Of a stretch of DNA of 64,000 bases, positions 9,222-16,696 are shown piece by piece; the first letter of the stretch is position 1; every line of letters starts with the position of its first letter. A program made the position numbers and the translations under genes. The stretch is from Flavivirga aquimarina. Its GTDB lineage: Bacteria > Bacteroidota > Bacteroidia > Flavobacteriales > Flavobacteriaceae. The notes beneath the pieces are model-generated. The model did no database searches. It had not been told where the DNA came from and saw only the letters and a list, made by a program, of their open reading frames with translations. The stretch spans positions 372,001 through 436,000 of the forward strand of contig NZ_JAUOEK010000184.1 of assembly GCF_030540835.1 (NCBI RefSeq), given 5' to 3'.

Positions 9222-10317
9222 TATCTTTTGATGCCTTATTCCAAACTTTAATTTTATCTCCTTCTTTAACGCCTTCGGTAATTTCTACATTAATACCATC
9301 AGACAGTCCAAGTGTTACATTTTGCTTTTTATACTTATCGTCTCCTTTTAGAATTTCAACAAAAGGTTTTTCGGTGATTCTGTTATATTGAAGTAATGCT
9401 TCTTTAATAGCCAGTACACTATCCTTGCTTTCAATCTCAATTTCTGCATTTGCACTATAACCCGCCCTAATATTAGTATTTACTTCTACATCTACATCTG
9501 CCTTTATTGTAAATTGTACAGCACCATTTTCTTCTATACCTTTTGGAGCCACGAAAGTCAGTTTTGCAGGAAACTCTTTATCATTAATAGCCCCAAGAAT
9601 TACTTTTATTTCTTTTCCTTCATTTAATTTACCAACCTCAGACTCATCTACCTTACCTTCAAAAATCATTAAACTCATATCTGCTATGGTTGCAATGGTT
9701 GTCCCAGCATTAAAGTTATTACTTTGAATTACTTGATCTCCTTCACGCACAGGGATTTCTAATATGGTTCCTGGTATTTGTGCTACAATACTCGTATTTG
9801 CAGAGTTTCCGCCAGAAATAGAACCCCTTTTTATAATTTGATAATCATTTTGTGCCTGTACCAACGATTCTTTTGCTTGATTAAAAGACAATTCGCTATT
9901 TTCAAAATCTTGTTGTGAAATCACACCTTTCTCAAAAAGTGATTTATTTCTATCATATAAGGTTTTTGCATTGTCGTAAGACAATTTAGAAGAAGCTATT
10001 CTACTTTTTGCACTCACCAGACTTTGCTCATTAGGCACTACTCTAATTTTTGCTATTAAATCACCTTTCTTAACAATATCGCCTTCTTCAACTAATATTT
10101 TATCTACAATCCCTGATATTTGAGGTTTTAACTCTATTTCTTCTTCGGGATTTAATTTACCTGTTGCTACTGCTTTAGTGTTTATTGATGTGTAAAAAGG
10201 TTCTTCAATCTTATACTCTTGAACATCTTTTGAGTTTGCATCTTTAAAGTATTTTAATACCCATGCTAATAGTATGATGGCTACTATTATTAAAATAATT
10301 TTTACTGTTTTATTCAT
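9196..10317 (-). CDS. Periplasmic adaptor (HlyD/MacA-type membrane fusion protein)
   Basis: This 373-residue protein has one N-terminal membrane anchor (residues about 5-22) and then a biotinyl-lipoyl-like half motif (GKLNPEEEIELKPQISGIV). A coiled-coil hairpin follows (about 100-165, with NKSLFEKGVISQQDFENSEL), then the second lipoyl half and beta-barrel domains. This is the RND/MacA adaptor layout that bridges the inner-membrane permeases and TolC. It ends in an acidic tail (DNEDEEDND). Its 3' end overlaps the tolC start, and it follows the second permease after about 100 bases. The ABC-permease neighbours make it MacA-like rather than an RND partner. Confidence 0.9.
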   Translation of the reverse strand: MNKTVKIILIIVAIILLAWVLKYFKDANSKDVQEYKIEEPFYTSINTKAVATGKLNPEEEIELKPQISGIVDKILVEEGDIVKKGDLIAKIRVVPNEQSLVSAKSRIASSKLSYDNAKTLYDRNKSLFEKGVISQQDFENSELSFNQAKESLVQAQNDYQIIKRGSISGGNSANTSIVAQIPGTILEIPVREGDQVIQSNNFNAGTTIATIADMSLMIFEGKVDESEVGKLNEGKEIKVILGAINDKEFPAKLTFVAPKGIEENGAVQFTIKADVDVEVNTNIRAGYSANAEIEIESKDSVLAIKEALLQYNRITEKPFVEILKGDDKYKKQNVTLGLSDGINVEITEGVKEGDKIKVWNKASKDNEDEEDND

Positions 10318-10420
10318 TTGGTTATTATTATTTCTAATTTGTCAAATGGTGCATCTATTTTAAGATCTTATATATTATAAAAGCAACATTTAAGTTATAG
10401 ATAGTTCATTTTTTAACTGT

Positions 10421-11665
10421 TTATTCTTCTCTTAATGCTTCTATCGGTTTTACACTAGTCGCTTTAAATGCAGGTATTAACCCTATTAAAGTTCCTAAAA
10501 TGACTAATATTACTAATGCAATAAATACGACAGCTATTGAAACGGAAGCATTTACTATTGCAGCATCTTCACCTTGACCAAATGCCGCATCTAAACCTAT
10601 TAAAATCCACCCTCCGCTGATGATTCCGATAACTCCTGCTACTAATGTTAAAAACACGGCCTCTACCACAATTTGCCTTTTAATTTCAAAAGGTGTGGCT
10701 CCTAAAGCTCTACGCACTCCAATTTCTTTGGTACGTTCTTTAACAGTTATTAGTAAAATATTTCCAATAGCAAATACCCCTGCAATTAAGGTTGCTATAC
10801 CTACAAACCATGTTAAAAACTGCATACCTATTAAGAACCCAGTAACTTTTGCAAATTCTTTTCCAAGATTAAAACTACCAAATGCACGTGTATCTTTTGG
10901 ATGAATATCATTTAGGTTTTTCAACAATAGCTTAGCATCCTTTTCTATTTGTTTTATATTAAATTCTGGTTTGCCCGTAATCATCATCCAACCTATTCGA
11001 TCTCCTTTATTATAAATTCGTTGAAAGGTCGTAAAAGGAACATGAATATCGGTAGATGGCCCCATATTTACATTGCTTACTTCAAAAACACCTACTACTT
11101 TAAAATTAATATTATTCACTTCTATATATTGATCAACAGCTTTTTCATCTTTTTCAAAGAGTTGTTTATACGTATCCTCAGATATGACTGCTACTTTTTT
11201 ATTATCATCAATATCATTTTGATTTATAAATCGACCGTGAATCAATTTTTTCTTTTGTAGCTCATCTAGCAATGGGTAATCTCCAGCCATTTGAAAAGTT
11301 CCGGACAAAAAATTTCTAGTTACAGCTACTGATTGCTGGCTTCTTGGAAGTACAAACTCTATACCTTCAACATTCTCTTCTATTTTTTTTGCATCGGTTA
11401 ACGACAACCTGACTCTTCTTCCTTCTTGAAATCCTTTAAATGGTTTACCGGTACTCTCTCCCCATACAAATACACTATTAGTTGCAAAATCTCCAAATAG
11501 TCTATTAAACGAATTTTCTAATCCTCTTGCTGATCCCAATAAACCAATCAATAGCAAAATACCCCACCAAACGCCTACCATGGTAAGTATAGACCTTAGT
11601 TTATTTTTACCAAAGCTATCGAAAACTTCCTGCCACGTATCTCTGTCAAATAAAAACTTAAACAT
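10421..11665 (-). CDS. MacB/FtsX-type ABC transporter permease 2
   Basis: This 414-residue protein has one N-terminal membrane helix, a large MacB-like periplasmic domain (about residues 45-270) and three C-terminal helices of the FtsX fold. The coupling motif VKERTKEIGVRRALGATPFEIKRQI lies before the last two helices. It ends with the family's PIEALREE. It begins 2 bases from the end of the preceding permease gene, so the two are tightly coupled. With the single ATPase upstream they probably form a heterodimeric permease that drives TolC-dependent export from the periplasm rather than conventional import. Confidence 0.9.
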   Translation of the reverse strand: MFKFLFDRDTWQEVFDSFGKNKLRSILTMVGVWWGILLLIGLLGSARGLENSFNRLFGDFATNSVFVWGESTGKPFKGFQEGRRVRLSLTDAKKIEENVEGIEFVLPRSQQSVAVTRNFLSGTFQMAGDYPLLDELQKKKLIHGRFINQNDIDDNKKVAVISEDTYKQLFEKDEKAVDQYIEVNNINFKVVGVFEVSNVNMGPSTDIHVPFTTFQRIYNKGDRIGWMMITGKPEFNIKQIEKDAKLLLKNLNDIHPKDTRAFGSFNLGKEFAKVTGFLIGMQFLTWFVGIATLIAGVFAIGNILLITVKERTKEIGVRRALGATPFEIKRQIVVEAVFLTLVAGVIGIISGGWILIGLDAAFGQGEDAAIVNASVSIAVVFIALVILVILGTLIGLIPAFKATSVKPIEALREE

Positions 11666-11667
11666 AA

Positions 11668-12897
11668 CTAATCGTTTCTTAATGCTACTATGGGTTTAAT
11701 TTTTGATGCTTTTTTAGCAGGCAAATAACCAGCAATACTTCCTGCTATTATAAGGGTTATTGTTGCCCCAATTACTAAACTTCTGCTTACACCTGGGTCT
11801 TTTATGAAATACTCTTTTAAACTCGGGCCAATAGCTTCTATAACTCCCATACCAATTAACAAACCAACATATCCTGCTATAGCTGTAATAAGTATAGATT
11901 CAATTAAAATAATAGATACAATAGATCTTGGAGATGCTCCTAACGCTTTACGAATACCTATTTCTTTGGTACGCTCTTTTACAATAAAAATCATGATATT
12001 ACTAATACCCACGATTCCTGCAATTAAAGTCCCAAAACCAATTACCAAAATAATGAATGTTAATCCGGTAGTCATTTGGCTTACCGCTTTTGTGCCCTCT
12101 GCCATGTTTCCAACTCTTATTGCTCTTTGGTCGTTTCTAGCTACAGAAAAACGCTCTTTTAATTTCCTTTCTAGTGAAAACCCAAAGGACAATGCTTCAT
12201 CATGATTCATCTCCGGATTATACGTTAAATTTATCTGGTCGATATAATCATTATTCCCATAAATATGCTGTGCGGTCGAAATTGGCATATAAATTAATCG
12301 TTCTTCCCAATCGCCTCCATCATCTGTAAATGTACCAACAACTTTATATGGAATGCCACTTAGGTTTATATATTTTCCTAAAGCAGTTGTCCTTAAAAAC
12401 AATTCTTCTTCTATTTTTTTTCCAATAACTACAACTTTTGTTTTATTAGTTATATCATTTTGGTTGATATAACGCCCATCTTTAATTTTTGTCTTTTCTA
12501 AAAATTGATGGTCTGGATGTACAGCTCTCAAACTATAGTTATTTTGTTCATTTTTGTATGATGCAGTAGCATTTCTATAAATTCTTGCTGTTATAAATTC
12601 AACCTTATTTCCTGAGTCATCTTTAATATAGTCGAAGTCTTCATTTTTAAATTGAATGCGTCTACCAGCCTGAAGTCCTTTATGGGCTTTTGTCGTATTT
12701 CCAGATCTAATAAAAATTGAATTATTTGCATCATCGCCAAACGCCTCTGCAAATGTGTTTTTTAAACCGTTAGCGATTCCGAAAAGAATTGTAAAAAGCA
12801 ATATGGCAAAAGCCACTGTGAAACCAGATAGTAAACTCCTAGTTCTGTTTTTATTTATACTTTGAAATATTTCTCGCCAAAGGTCTAAATCAAACAT
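11668..12897 (-). CDS. MacB/FtsX-type ABC transporter permease 1
   Basis: This 409-residue paralog of the next gene has the same topology: one helix at about 20-42, a periplasmic domain, then three helices with VKERTKEIGIRKALGASPRSIVSII. It ends in KIKPIVALRND. Its start overlaps the ATPase gene by 8 bases. The two permeases are clearly homologous but divergent, consistent with an obligate heterodimer. No fused ATPase domain is present, unlike canonical E. coli MacB. Confidence 0.9.
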   Translation of the reverse strand: MFDLDLWREIFQSINKNRTRSLLSGFTVAFAILLFTILFGIANGLKNTFAEAFGDDANNSIFIRSGNTTKAHKGLQAGRRIQFKNEDFDYIKDDSGNKVEFITARIYRNATASYKNEQNNYSLRAVHPDHQFLEKTKIKDGRYINQNDITNKTKVVVIGKKIEEELFLRTTALGKYINLSGIPYKVVGTFTDDGGDWEERLIYMPISTAQHIYGNNDYIDQINLTYNPEMNHDEALSFGFSLERKLKERFSVARNDQRAIRVGNMAEGTKAVSQMTTGLTFIILVIGFGTLIAGIVGISNIMIFIVKERTKEIGIRKALGASPRSIVSIILIESILITAIAGYVGLLIGMGVIEAIGPSLKEYFIKDPGVSRSLVIGATITLIIAGSIAGYLPAKKASKIKPIVALRND

Positions 12898-13591
12898 ACT
12901 GTTCGGCCCTTACTTGTTCCACTTTTTTATCTTCCATAATAACACCATCACGCAAACGAACAATTCGTTTACACATATTAGCAATATCCTCTTCATGTGT
13001 TACCATTAAAATGGTCTTTCCTTCATCATTTAATTGTTGAATAAATGCCATTATTTCATAGGACGTTGTCGTATCTAATGCTCCTGTGGGCTCATCAGCC
13101 AGAAGTAACTTCGGGTTTGCGGCTAAAGCTCTAGCAATGGCTACACGTTGATTTTGCCCACCCGAAAGTTCTTTAGGTAAATGTTGCGCCCAATCTGCTA
13201 ATCCTACTTTTTCTAAATGAAATAATGCTTTTTCCTGACGCTCTTTACGTTTCATCCCTTGGTAGTATAATGGGAGGGCTACATTTTCCAAGGCATTCTT
13301 ATAATTGATTAGGTTAAAAGACTGAAATATGAACCCTAAAAATTTATTACGGTAAACGGCTGCTTTTTTTTCGGTAAGATCTTTTATAGGCAATCCATCT
13401 AGTATATAATCTCCAGAATCTGCTTCGTCTAACATTCCTATAATATTAAGTAATGTAGATTTACCTGAGCCGGAAGACCCCATGATTGCTACCATCTCAC
13501 CCGCTTCAACTTTAAGATCTATACCTTTTAAAACATGTAAACTGGAATCTCCTATTGGATAGGATTTGTGTAATTGATTGATTTTTAACAT
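12890..13591 (-). CDS. ABC transporter ATP-binding protein (MacB/LolD-like)
   Basis: This 233-residue nucleotide-binding protein has Walker A GSSGSGKST (residues 38-46), a Q-loop in FIFQSFNLI, the signature LSGGQNQRVAIARAL, and Walker B LLLADEPTGALD followed by an H-loop (MVTHEED). It belongs to the LolD/MacB class that energises FtsX-like permeases. It is the first gene of a five-gene operon (ATPase, permease, permease, adaptor, TolC). The promoter region upstream has an unusual GGAACAA ... GTCTTAT arrangement, described separately. Confidence 0.93.
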   Translation of the reverse strand: MLKINQLHKSYPIGDSSLHVLKGIDLKVEAGEMVAIMGSSGSGKSTLLNIIGMLDEADSGDYILDGLPIKDLTEKKAAVYRNKFLGFIFQSFNLINYKNALENVALPLYYQGMKRKERQEKALFHLEKVGLADWAQHLPKELSGGQNQRVAIARALAANPKLLLADEPTGALDTTTSYEIMAFIQQLNDEGKTILMVTHEEDIANMCKRIVRLRDGVIMEDKKVEQVRAEQYV

Positions 13592-13632
13592 TTCTCGATT
13601 GATTAGTTAAGCCGTTAAGCTTTATAATTAGA

Positions 13633-13667
13633 CTTATAAGACAAAGAAATGTTACAAAAATTGTTCC
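13633..13667 (-). promoter_or_regulatory. Candidate promoter of the efflux operon, possibly ECF-sigma type
   Basis: On the minus strand GGAACAA (13667-13661) is followed by TGTAAC (13656-13651) and then GTCTTAT (from 13642), about 42-75 bases before the ATG. GGAAC and GTC boxes are typical of ECF-sigma promoters, but the 20-base spacing here is longer than the usual 16-18, and no TAnnTTTG is present. The type of promoter is inferred. Confidence 0.3.
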
Positions 13668-13679
13668 GAAAAGTTTTTA

Positions 13680-13898
13680 TTATTTTTTTAACTTACTGTA
13701 TTTCTTATAAATAAAGTATGCGATCCCTCCAACAAGGATATAAGGAACAGCCATTAAGTATACAATACCTTCATTAATCCCTTCTGCTACCGTTTGCCCT
13801 TCTCCACTTTCTAAAACAGCACGACACATAGCACATTGGGCATTTGTTTCGAGAAAAAAGAGAAAAGAGAAAAGAGAAAAGAGGGTTTTATTTTTCAT
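13680..13898 (-). CDS. Small periplasm-facing membrane protein with CxxC, linked to oxidase genes
   Basis: This 72-residue protein has a signal peptide (residues 1-20, ending TNAQ), then CAMCRAVLESGEG at the start of the mature part, and one membrane helix (about 46-64) before a basic tail. I do not recognise a named family. The CxxC immediately after the signal could bind copper or act in thiol exchange. Its position at the end of a DUF420-SCO-oxidase cluster makes cytochrome oxidase assembly a reasonable inference. The signal-peptide codons contain a 7-bp tandem repeat (see 13851-13880). Confidence 0.7.
   Translation of the reverse strand: MKNKTLFSLFSFLFFLETNAQCAMCRAVLESGEGQTVAEGINEGIVYLMAVPYILVGGIAYFIYKKYSKLKK
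13851..13880. repeat. 7-bp tandem repeat inside a signal-peptide coding region
   Basis: Three perfect GAGAAAA units (13860-13880) are preceded by a degenerate fourth, GAGAAAAAA. On the coding strand this reads TTTTCTC repeats, encoding the SLFSFLF part of the signal peptide of the small CxxC protein. The unit is not a multiple of three, so gain or loss of one copy would shift the frame. Confidence 0.7.
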
Positions 13899-13914
13899 TT
13901 TGCAAATTCTTAGA

Positions 13915-13932
13915 TCCCGCTTTCCAGCGGGA
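13915..13932. terminator. Short GC-rich hairpin between the CxxC protein and DUF420 genes
   Basis: TCCCGC and GCGGGA form a 6-bp stem around TTTCCA in an AT-rich spacer of 84 bases. There is no long T run, so termination would be weak. It may instead be a processing or dispersed-repeat remnant. Confidence 0.35.
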
Positions 13933-13982
13933 CAACCAACTACTTTAAGTTCTCAGTGCCTGCTCCTTAAAGTAGGGTTTCA

Positions 13983-14516
13983 TTAATAGTATGGTGAAAT
14001 CATAATATAAACAATAACTCCTGTTATGGCTACATACAGCCATAATGGAAATGTTATTTTTGCTATTTTTTTATGTTTCTCAATATTATTCGTAATGGCT
14101 CTAACATAAGTTATTAATACAAATGGGATAATAATGATCGACAATAAAATATGGGTCAGTAATATAAAATAATAGACATATTTAATGGCACCTTCTCCAC
14201 CAAATTTAGTTGAATCACTTGTCATATGATAAGCTACATACATTACTAAGAATGATACAGATAGTATAATAGCAAATTTCATTAATTTTTCATGGGCTGC
14301 TCTATGTCCTTTTTTAATTTGAAATACAGCTATTATTAAAACCAATGCTGTCACACCGTTTATTGAAGCATAAATAGGAGGCAAAAACGCTAATGGTTCA
14401 ACATTAGGGATTTTTACTCCAAATAAAATGGCTACTGCTATGGGTATTAATACTGATAATACGACTATTAATTTATTGTATTTTTTGTCGTCTAGAATTT
14501 CTTTTGAACTACTCAT
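13983..14516 (-). CDS. DUF420 membrane protein (CtaM-like oxidase assembly protein)
   Basis: This 177-residue protein has about five membrane helices and conserved histidines in membrane-border positions (GHRAAHEKLMK, YHMTSD, LTHILLS). That pattern is typical of DUF420. The B. subtilis family member CtaM is needed for cytochrome aa3 assembly, so a role in heme A or copper handling for the oxidase is likely. It overlaps the SCO gene by 8 bases, which implies translational coupling and supports a shared role in oxidase maturation. Confidence 0.82.
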   Translation of the reverse strand: MSSSKEILDDKKYNKLIVVLSVLIPIAVAILFGVKIPNVEPLAFLPPIYASINGVTALVLIIAVFQIKKGHRAAHEKLMKFAIILSVSFLVMYVAYHMTSDSTKFGGEGAIKYVYYFILLTHILLSIIIIPFVLITYVRAITNNIEKHKKIAKITFPLWLYVAITGVIVYIMISPYY

Positions 14517-15255
14517 TAAGCAACTTTTTAATATCTTCTTTTAATGCACTAATTTCTTCTTTCACACCTTCATCATCAACTTGTTCCGCCTCAGATACAA
14601 TCCCTCTGTAATAAATAATTGGATTCCCAAAATTGTCTTTTCTGGATCGGATATATCCGTTTTTATCAATTAAAGCAAAATTACCCGAATGCTCAAAACC
14701 ACCTGCTGCATCTTCTTCTTCGGCAGTATATAAATTAAACCCTTCATTGGATAGTTTGTATATGGTTTCTTTATCACCTGTCATTAAATGCCAATTAGGA
14801 TTTGTTACACCGTATGTATCGGCATATGCTTTAAGAATTTCCTGTGTATCGTAATCTGGATTAATAGTGAATGATGCTACTCCAAAATCATTAAAGTCTT
14901 TAAAGGTGTTTTGAATTTGAATCAGGTTTGCATTCATTCTCGGACAAATAGTCGGGCATGTTGTAAAAAAGAACTCTATAACATAAACCTTTCCTTCATA
15001 ATCTTTATTAGTAATTGTTTTTCCATGTTGATTTATAAAAGAAAAAGCGGGCACTTTTTTAGGTTCACCATGTATTTCAATAAATGATAAATCTGATGTC
15101 GTTGACTTCTTATCGTCTGCAAAATCACTTCTACTTTCATTTCTAATAATATCTTTATTAGAAATCCTGTCTACTATTTTTGGTATAAAAATGATACCAA
15201 AAACCAGAATGATAAATGCAATTCCTATATATGAATAATTCGTTTTTTTGTTCAT
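14509..15255 (-). CDS. SCO1/SenC family copper chaperone for cytochrome c oxidase
   Basis: This 248-residue protein has an N-terminal membrane anchor (about 8-28) and a thioredoxin-fold domain from about residue 65. The copper-binding motif TTCPTICPRM provides Cys100 and Cys104, and a downstream His in EHSGNFALIDKNG completes the site. SCO proteins load CuA of oxidase subunit II on the periplasmic side. The C-terminal tail is acidic and charged. It is flanked by DUF420 and a SCO-like protein without cysteines, in a cluster with oxidase subunits III and IV and heme O synthase. Confidence 0.92.
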   Translation of the reverse strand: MNKKTNYSYIGIAFIILVFGIIFIPKIVDRISNKDIIRNESRSDFADDKKSTTSDLSFIEIHGEPKKVPAFSFINQHGKTITNKDYEGKVYVIEFFFTTCPTICPRMNANLIQIQNTFKDFNDFGVASFTINPDYDTQEILKAYADTYGVTNPNWHLMTGDKETIYKLSNEGFNLYTAEEEDAAGGFEHSGNFALIDKNGYIRSRKDNFGNPIIYYRGIVSEAEQVDDEGVKEEISALKEDIKKLLNE

Positions 15256-15266
15256 TTTTTATTTTA

Positions 15267-15346
15267 TCATTCCTGTGAAAGTAGGAACCTTAATAATTAT
15301 TGATTAAAAATTTTGATTAAGTGGATTCCTGCCTTCGCAGGAATGA
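15267..15346. repeat. Dispersed repeat with TCATTCCTG termini
   Basis: This is an 80-bp segment between two minus-strand genes. It begins TCATTCCTG (15267-15275) and ends with the complement CAGGAATGA (15338-15346). The right end contains a hairpin with 8-bp arms, ATTCCTGC and GCAGGAAT (15325-15332 and 15337-15344). A related element lies at 25391-25493. It is non-coding, and the hairpin lacks a T run on the transcribed strand. Confidence 0.6.
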
Positions 15347-15367
15347 CAACTCAACACTATGCTCAAC

Positions 15368-16084
15368 TTAATTTACTTCAGCTTTTAAATCACTTGCCCG
15401 TCTTGTATCAGAATTAAACTCGCCTTTTCTTTTTTGTCTGTATTCTGTAAATAAAATACGCATGTCTTCACTCATTTTATTTTTTATTTCTGCTACTTCA
15501 ATACAATCATAAGATTCTAAACCATAAACTGGTTTCTTTTTTTCAAGCTCATTATCGGTTCTATCGTCAAGTCTACCACGTTGATTTAAATCTTTATCAA
15601 TAATAAAAACTAGATCTGTATCTAAATTTTCAGAAAGGTTTGTCTTACTTTTTAAACTAAAAAATACTTTTTGAATATTACTAGGCTCTCCAAAAATAAA
15701 ATGCCAAAATCTTAAATCCTCATACGAGCTAATTTCTGCTTTAAGCTTTTCGACAGCATCTTCTGTGCCTTTAGGCATCACTATAACTATTTGAAAGCGT
15801 TTAAACCCTTTAAATTTATCGTAGACCAACTCCTTTAGATTAGACGCTGTTGTTGCTTTTTCTAAAGGGTGATGTCCAAAAAAACCTAATACTGTAATAT
15901 GATCTTTTAAAAGAACTTTTTCTTCTGAATCTGAAGTGAATGGTTGCAAATCTAAAACCGATTCATTAACAATATCTAAAGGTGTATAATTATGAGTTGC
16001 TGGATATAAAAACAATAAAAATGTTACTGGAAGGAAAAACAAAATCCCCAAAACCACATATCGACTTATCTTTTTGTAATCCAT
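15368..16084 (-). CDS. Membrane-anchored SCO-like thioredoxin-fold protein lacking the copper cysteines
   Basis: This 238-residue protein has one N-terminal membrane helix (about 8-28) and a periplasmic domain. Parts line up by eye with the neighbouring SCO protein: ITVLGFFGHHPLEK (residues 63-76) against the SCO strand carrying TTCPTICP, LRFWHFIFGEPSNIQKVF against NWHLMTGDKETIYKL, and LVFIIDKDLNQRGR against FALIDKNGYIRS. The two SCO cysteines are absent and the corresponding loop reads GHHPLE. I infer a non-canonical SCO paralog, perhaps a partner or regulator in oxidase assembly. It lies between SCO and subunit IV, after a terminator. Confidence 0.65.
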   Translation of the reverse strand: MDYKKISRYVVLGILFFLPVTFLLFLYPATHNYTPLDIVNESVLDLQPFTSDSEEKVLLKDHITVLGFFGHHPLEKATTASNLKELVYDKFKGFKRFQIVIVMPKGTEDAVEKLKAEISSYEDLRFWHFIFGEPSNIQKVFFSLKSKTNLSENLDTDLVFIIDKDLNQRGRLDDRTDNELEKKKPVYGLESYDCIEVAEIKNKMSEDMRILFTEYRQKRKGEFNSDTRRASDLKAEVN

Positions 16085-16129
16085 TAATTTAATTGTATTT
16101 CTATAAAAAAACTCGGTGCAAAAATAAAA

Positions 16130-16153
16130 AAAGACGGTTTAAAAACCGTCTTT
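16130..16153 (-). terminator. Terminator after the oxidase subunit III/IV operon
   Basis: AAAGACGGTTT (16130-16140) and AAACCGTCTTT (16143-16153) form a perfect 11-bp stem. On the minus strand it is followed by a long T run (plus-strand A run at 16121-16132). It separates the subunit IV gene from the SCO-like gene, so the assembly-factor genes downstream should have their own promoter or depend on read-through. Confidence 0.85.
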
Positions 16154-16259
16154 ATATTGCTATTTAACACTTCTTCTAGTTCACCTTGAGCGAAGTTTAA
16201 AGGCTCAATGCAAGTAAGTGTTTTGTTTACACGTTTAGTACAGATTTAAACTTATTTAG

Positions 16260-16640
16260 TTAAAAATCTCTTTTTATATATCCACTTTTATATACATCGA
16301 ACACATACCCACCTTCTTGTAATAAAATAAATATTAAATATAGAATTAAGAATATCGCAGTCCAAACTACCATACGTCTTAAAGCTTTTACTTCGTCACG
16401 CATGTGCATGAAATCCCAAGTAATATAATATGCTTTTACAATAGTTAAAATAATGAATATCCAATTAAGCGCTTTCATCCCTAAGACATTACTCATTAAA
16501 GACTCTGGTTTTATAATACCTAATACGACCTCAATTATTGTTACAATAGTTAAGAAAATTAAAACACCCCATATTTTTTGAGTATTTGATTTAAACTTAA
16601 CTAAGCCTCTAAATATTGCTAATTTATGTTCGTGTGCCAT
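16260..16640 (-). CDS. Cytochrome c oxidase subunit IV family protein
   Basis: This 126-residue protein has three membrane helices (about 21-42, 55-78 and 92-112). The sequence TIVKAYYITWDFMHMRDE is the helix-2 signature of bacterial COX4/CyoD-like subunits. It is a small accessory subunit of the heme-copper oxidase and stabilises the complex in the inner membrane. It is the last gene of the operon cyoE - subunit III - subunit III - subunit IV and is followed by a strong terminator. Confidence 0.88.
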   Translation of the reverse strand: MAHEHKLAIFRGLVKFKSNTQKIWGVLIFLTIVTIIEVVLGIIKPESLMSNVLGMKALNWIFIILTIVKAYYITWDFMHMRDEVKALRRMVVWTAIFLILYLIFILLQEGGYVFDVYKSGYIKRDF

Positions 16641-16696
16641 TTTTAATGCTGTTTAGATTTCCTTCTTTAAGGAAATGAAAATATACTTTAATTTAA

